64,000 bases of DNA, taken from positions 30,456,177-30,520,176 of the forward strand of contig JAJKFL010000007.1 of assembly GCA_021186555.1 (NCBI GenBank). Reading direction: 5' to 3'. The notes beneath the pieces are model-generated. The model was not told the DNA's origin. It worked only from the letters and a program-made list of their open reading frames with translations, and did no database searches. Origin of the DNA: Reticulitermes speratus (Eukaryota > Arthropoda > Insecta > Blattodea > Rhinotermitidae). The translations under genes were made by a program, and so were the position numbers. Positions 58,951 to 64,000 of this stretch are shown piece after piece (the stretch's first letter is position 1; every line of letters starts with the position of its first letter).

Positions 58951-59430
58951 GTGTTCACCGTGCATCTTAATGTCACGTTGTGTTCACCGTGCATCTTAAT
59001 GTCACGTTGTGTTCACAGTGCATCTTAATGTCACGTTGTGTTCACCGTGCATCTCAACATTAATGTCACGTTGTGTTCACCGTGCATCTCAACATTAATG
59101 TCAGGTTGTGTTCACAGTGCATCTTAATGTCACGTTGTGTTCACCGTGCTTCTCAACATTAATGTCACGTTGTGTTCACCGTGCATCTCAACATTAATGT
59201 CACGTTGTGTTCACGTGCATCTTAATGTCACGTTGTGTTCACCGTGCATCTCAACATTAATGTAAGGTTGTGTTCACAGTGCATCTTAATGTCACGTTGT
59301 GTTCACCGTGCTTCTCAACATTAATGTCACGTTGTGTTCACAGTGCATCTCAACATTAATGTCACGTTGTTTTCACAGTGCATCTCAACATTAATGTCAC
59401 GTTGTGTTCACAGTGCATCTCAACATTAAT
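58946..59430. repeat. 29/35-bp tandem array, about 15 copies
   Basis: The unit GTTGTGTTCACCGTGCATC + TTAATGTCAC (29 bp) alternates with a version carrying TCAACATTAATGTCAC (35 bp). TTCACCGTGCATC is the leader word of the hairpin elements near 5675 and 11060, and the array leads straight into such an element at 59430-59530. Confidence 0.9.
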
Positions 59431-59530
59431 CTTTATTTTTTAACCAACGAATGCACTTTTTATTTTCGTAAATTTTCTGTTCACTTTACCCTACACACGT
59501 TTCGGCCGTAACTCTGCCATCATCAGGGGC
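59431..59530 (-). repeat. Hammerhead-like element end
   Basis: AACCAACGAATGCAC (compare ACCAACTAGATGCAC in 5649-5964) is followed by the minus-strand core CCCCTGATGATGGCAG...GGCCGAAACGTGTGTAG at 59493-59528 (box CTGATGA). Confidence 0.6.
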
Positions 59531-59904
59531 ACCTTGGTAAGTACACTTCACTGTTCACTGTCCATTTGTCACTATCACTTAACTGTTATTCCGTTCAATG
59601 CCAATATTCACATTGACAATCACGTCCACAAACTAAACACTCAGTCACAGCCATACAACAAGACAACAACAACAGTAGGTAAGCCAGACTACATAAAGGA
59701 TTACAAAGTTATGCTTGTGTTAAACCTTTACGAAGAACTGTGACAACTATATTGTTACAGGATACGGACGTCAACGTGTATACATGACCAGCTGCCAGCA
59801 GTTTTAACAGTTTTTATAACAATAGTTTAAATAATTTTGACAACTCCAACAGATACCAACGACGTAGTACCCTACAATCACAAACTGTAGTGCTGGACTA
59901 TATA
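59531..59904. other. No gene recognised
   Basis: A 69-codon open frame at 59534-59743 has no motif. Nothing else is supported. Confidence 0.4.
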
Positions 59905-60145
59905 CTTCGCACACGGACGGATGCTATATACATCGGACCGGCAAAGCTTAATCTTAGATTGAAAGGGCGGAAAGTTCCCTTTCTAAACCACGTCAAGTAT
60001 CTCCGTGTTATTCTTGACAGAAGGATTATACGGAGATGTCAATAGTAATTATAGAAGCTACGGCTTTCAAAATATCTGGCGTCTGCTCCCTATTCAAAAG
60101 CGATCTACTGAGTGCTAACGTCATATTAATAACAATGGTATACAA
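59905..60145 (+). mobile_element. Jockey-type LINE reverse-transcriptase scrap
   Basis: The frame reads RTDAIYIGPAKLNL, GRKVPFLNHVKYLRVILD, then in shifted frames EATAFKISGVCSLFKSDLLS-like residues. This matches the late RT/thumb segment of Jockey-clade LINEs (xIPFVNHVKYLGVIFDxxxTW...). It is short and interrupted. Confidence 0.7.
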
Positions 60146-60386
60146 AATAAAACTTATTTTAATCATCAGAAATACAAATATACTTTTCTAGACTAATTTT
60201 TTACACTGATTATGAAAATGTTTTTAGGATTTTCCTTGCACATGTAGTTTTTACAGGATAACGTATGCTGTAATATTCACAAAAATTGTAGTAACTCAGA
60301 TACATAGGCACACCTCCAGGACATAAAACATAATTTCGTATAAACTACATCAGTAGTTCTACTGAAAGCAAAAGTTAAAAATGTGA

Positions 60387-60615
60387 TGCCTTTCTCTTTC
60401 TGCGGTACACTGTGTCTGGAGCATCACGATACAGCATCCAGCAATCATCAGTTCCGGAACTAGGGCCCACTCGGTAACCAATTTAACTTGTGCCGGGGCC
60501 CTTTTTCAGGGGTTAAGGCGGACGGGATGTGTAGATTACCATTATTTCCATTTATTGCCGGTGTTAAGAATGCGTGGAGCTATACCTCAACTCTCCCACG
60601 TAGATTTTATAAGTA
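60387..60615 (+). mobile_element. Family 3 SINE downstream of copy E
   Basis: CTGCGGTACACTGTGTCTGG, ATCATCAGTTCCGGAACTAG, CCCACTCGGTAACCAATTT, TTATTGCCGGTGTTAAGA, GTGGAGCTATACCTC. It is antisense to copy E, about 90 bp after its stop, as in B and D. The tRNA-like head is not evident at the left. Confidence 0.8.
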
Positions 60616-60705
60616 GATAAGTTTAATGTTTTACGGAATAATTTAATCATGCTGTTGGCAATAAAATTTCATGCATCATTATTCCGCCAAACACTGCTGG
60701 TCTGT

Positions 60706-63700
60706 TTACATCCTCTGCTGCAGATACTTGACAGTTGCGTTCAGTTCTTCTACACCACCGTTCACCATAATCCTGTTACGATACTTGGGATCTGACATAT
60801 AATCTTTGGCCCAGTCAATGGCTGTCCTACCGCAGTCATCACGCACGTACACTGACGCACCTCCCTGTTCCACCAGTGATCGGACAACATCAAGAGAGCC
60901 TTTAGTAACAGCGTAGTGCAAGGCTGTTTGGTCATCGCTGTATCTAGTGTTGCAGTCTGCACCGTGCTTGATTAGCCACCTGACGACTTGCAGTGATTTA
61001 TTTTCTACAGCAGCATGTAGAGGAGATTGGAAGCGCGTAGATCTTGCCTGATGAATGTTCACGCCGATACTGTGTATAAACTCAAGAAGTAACATGTAAC
61101 CACATATTGCTGCGTGTATGATGATTGGACTAATGTAGTCTGTGTCGTCTGCCTGCTGCCTAATCATATCCAAGCCAGATCTGTCAACATTACTTTCAAG
61201 TAACCATTCCACACTATCCCACTCCTCCGACTTTATGGCGTATTGTAGTTGTGTCCACTGCATTACGCAGTCTGTATTGTCGAAAGAAATTTTATAAACA
61301 GGGACTCTGTCTATGATGTCCTCGTTAAAACAACCATAACTCTTCATGTCGTACTTACATTTCGCAATAATGTGCATAGCATTTCTGCCACCCTTGTCGA
61401 CAGCATTGACGTCACATCCTCCCTTCAATAGAGTTTTTATAAGTTTCTCGTCCCTGTTTAACACTGCGCAGTGCAGTGGACAGTCTTTTGCCAGCATTCT
61501 GTCGAACATGTCCGTCATGAAGCTATATCTATCGTCGAAAAGAATATGTTCTAGGACACTTCTGTTTGACTGGAAGTTTTGCTGAACCAGCGAGCTGTGA
61601 AGTATTCTGCGAACGTTCGATGTACGAACTGTGGCTTGCCCTCCACCACGTTCATCACTATACCTGTCTTGTCCTTTCCTATATCGACCCTCTCTAAAAA
61701 CGGCTTTATTTCATCTTCTATTTTCTTATTGTGTAATGATTCGAGCACGGGGGGAGGCAGTATGGCTGCTAGAGCACACTTCTCAAAATTCATCAGAAGT
61801 CTTTGCTTTGAAACTTCATGATCATCTAGAATGCTGGGTTTAGTTATATCGGCCATCTGCTTCTCTGTTAAGTAAATATGTAATTTTCTTTCAACAAATT
61901 TCTCATACAAGTTAACTAAATCAAACCTTGGTTCAATCCAATGTTCCGAGTTTAAGAACGTTTTCACTTCCATTTCGTAAACAGTGGCTATCATCATAAT
62001 GTACAGTGGACAGCCAGTGAAGTTGTCATCATGGAAAAAATACTTCAAATCACACAAAAGCTCTTTTATGAATCTCAACATTCTTCGTCACTCGCTTCTT
62101 CTTCTTCTCCTTCTTCGTCTTCTTTTTCTTCGCCTGCTTTAGGTTCCCAGAGGACGAAAAGCATATATTCTTGAGATTTACGTGACAATTTTTTCATACC
62201 ATAAGCAATAACAGACAACTCTTTCTCAAGTCTCTCTTTCTGCACAGGACGTGATGTAATCCATACTCGTCCCACTTTAGTCTCCATGAGTTCAGACAGA
62301 ATGACAGCAGCTTTGTCCGCATAAGTCGGACTGATCTCATCTAACCCGTCCATTAAGACTGTTACATTTCCACTGTTCTGTAGCGCCTGTTTGAGAAGAC
62401 TTCCGTTAATGTCTGTATGTTTTGAGTGAGGGATGCAGCGCTACAGAGGAATTCAACAAGGGTGTCTAAATTGAATGTTGCTGCATCGATTCCCTGTAAT
62501 TCCCTAGTATGATCATTCCAGTTTATACGCACAACCCACGATGTAGGATCGCGTTGTTTTGTGTGCCACGCCACCTGTGTTGTAGTGCTTGATTTCCCCA
62601 TACCCGGCTCTGCGACAACTAACACCGTCCTCTGTCCCAATTCCCAGATCGCCTCCTCCTTCACCTCATACCTACCACTCTTCATGCATTCTGCTATAAT
62701 TCGTTTGTCTGCATGCGTTTTTTCAGCGTCAACGTAATCTAGTAAACTGTCAGTCCCACCTCGTGACTTTTTCCACATTAAGCCTCCGTTGTTAAACTCA
62801 ACCAAGTGCAAAGGCTTTCCTTCGAGTTTCTCGCAGATTGCCATGAAAGCAGTTTCCACATCTTCGTCTGATAGTGAAAAAATTCTGCTGCTCTTGTACT
62901 TTGTGAAATCTGTCAAACGAATATGCAGTAGGCTGTCGAATTCGATAATCGCACCTGAAGGTACATTCTTAAGTACATCTTCCTTTGTCGCTCCACTTAC
63001 GGCAATTCCATCCTTTGAGTCACGTAGGACTTTCGACAGTAACCACACTTTCCTCTCTAGGACTCTGGGTGCATAGCAGCCTGTATTTACAGGCAGTTTG
63101 CATCCTATATTGACGGCAGATTCCTGTGTTATCAGGTCTGTGACCAGTTCAGGTCCCAAAACGTGCTCCACATTACCGTGTCGCTGTAACACACTTCTCA
63201 TCGTCACTTCACAAACTTGAAAGTCTATCTTCTTCTCTAGCACCATTGCCTGTGACTCCTCTGACAGCTGTTCAAACTTAAATCTGTGGTCTATAGGAAC
63301 AAAACCTGTTACTTGATGGAACGTATGTTCGGTCAGAATTATTACACGTTTGCTTGAACGGTCAGGTTTAATTATTTCAGACATTTTGTGGCATGTGTCT
63401 GTAATGTCACTTTGCTGAACTGTTGAATCACAGGACACAATAAGACACTCCCAGTGACCTCCAAGCCAAGCATGCAGCAACTTCTTTTTATTACTCTGCA
63501 GTAATTCCAAAGTAACGAAAATGCATTTTGATGTGGCCAGAGATTGCAACAGAAGTATACTACAGACTGTGAGTGCATCTGACCTCACGTGAACAGCACG
63601 TTTGTTGGTTAGTTCGGTCTGAAGCCGTGAGATTTCGCTGTCGGTAAACTTAACTCCTGTTTCAGCAAGATTCTTCGTGCAGCTTACAAACAGACTACTG

Positions 63701-64000
63701 ACAAGCGAAGAACAACACGCCGTCTTGGCTTTCTGCAGCCAGTTTCTGAGGATTTCTGGTGTCAGTTTTTCGTTTCTCTTCCTCCACCAACTTTCTAACA
63801 GAGTTTTGAAATTGCATAGAACTTGCTCATAAACTTTACGGCCAGCTTTTATTTCATCGCATTTTTGTATTTCATTACGTATCACTTTATCTAGTTTCCA
63901 TTGTCCTTTCTGACCAGTGACCATTACCAATTTGTGCAAGAACTTACTAATCATACTGACTTTACAGTTCTGTTCTGAAACACTTAACTCACCAAATCCT
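60706..64000 (-). pseudogene. Copy E: STAND/NACHT/ankyrin gene, partial at window edge
   Basis: Seen: the minus-strand frame is open from the right edge (GFGELSVSEQNCKVS before MISKFLHKL at 63954). It runs through the middle domain (VHVRSDALTVCSILL, LIVSCDS, RVIILTE, FKFEQLSEES) and the P-loop AEPGMGKSS near 62610. The frame changes near 62430 (one lost base, GAGGGATGC for GAGGGAATGC). Then VLMDGLDEI-type Walker B, TSRP, an acidic insert (EEKEDEEGEEEEASDEE, about 62130-62090) with a second frame change near 62085, the HRTFAEYFTARWF block, and a third lost base near 61577. Ankyrin repeats run from 61518 to a stop at 60706. The nuclease-like N-terminus lies beyond the window. Only three single-base breaks in 3.3 kb: either a recent pseudogene or assembly error. 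Confidence 0.85.

Noticed and set aside
12295-59430. The tandem arrays as CRISPR or similar spaced arrays
   Set aside because: Units are head-to-tail with no unique spacers and no cas genes; the context is eukaryotic.

Overview
The window looks like a piece of a repeat-rich arthropod nuclear genome, most likely an insect and plausibly a cockroach or termite relative. It holds tRNA-derived SINEs with Pol III A and B boxes, LINE and Penelope-like fragments, hairpin repeats, and about 17 kb (roughly a quarter) of tandem arrays. There is no bacterial-type gene density, rRNA, tRNA gene or CRISPR. The species is inferred from general knowledge, not shown.

The only recognisable host genes are five copies of one gene family. 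Copy A (minus, 18346-22245), copy B (plus, 38769-43479), copy C (minus, about 45330-47620), copy D (minus, 53384-58571) and copy E (minus, 60706 to beyond the right edge). The protein is a STAND-type NTPase. It has an N-terminal PD-(D/E)XK-like nuclease candidate (FDD...QLKH), a middle region that looks like a degenerate second NTPase, a NACHT domain (AEPGMGKSS, LMDGFDE, TSRP) and about seven C-terminal ankyrin repeats. Comparing A, B and D supports a two-exon model: a short coding exon 1 (67 coding nt), a phase-1 intron of 1.1-1.3 kb, and one very long exon 2. No copy is fully open as given. D and E carry only a few single-base indels; A, B and C are clearly decayed.

B and D are an inverted segmental duplication that includes promoter, exon 1, intron, coding exon and a 3' SINE. 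B and C form a convergent inverted pair sharing a nonsense codon. C lacks both ends of the gene and is bounded by 155-bp direct repeats.

Layout: 1-18.3 kb, repeats and remnants (SINEs, LINE, hairpin elements, arrays of 38, 30/32 and 22 bp). 18.3-22.4 kb, copy A. 23.0-25.6 kb, an inverted-repeat element containing a 99-bp array. 27.5-35.6 kb, a 57-bp array, homogeneous on the left and eroded on the right. 35.6-38.4 kb, unassigned. 38.4-47.8 kb, copies B and C. 48.4-52.4 kb, a Penelope-like remnant, then 87-bp and 47-bp arrays. 53.1-58.9 kb, copy D with two SINEs in its intron. 58.9-60.6 kb, a 29/35-bp array, a Jockey-type LINE scrap and a SINE. 60.7-64.0 kb, copy E.

A short motif, CTGANGATGG...CCGAAACATGT, recurs at about a dozen places on both strands, often as inverted pairs. 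It matches the conserved boxes of hammerhead ribozymes of the kind carried by Penelope-like elements. All calls come from reading the sequence; no database search was possible.
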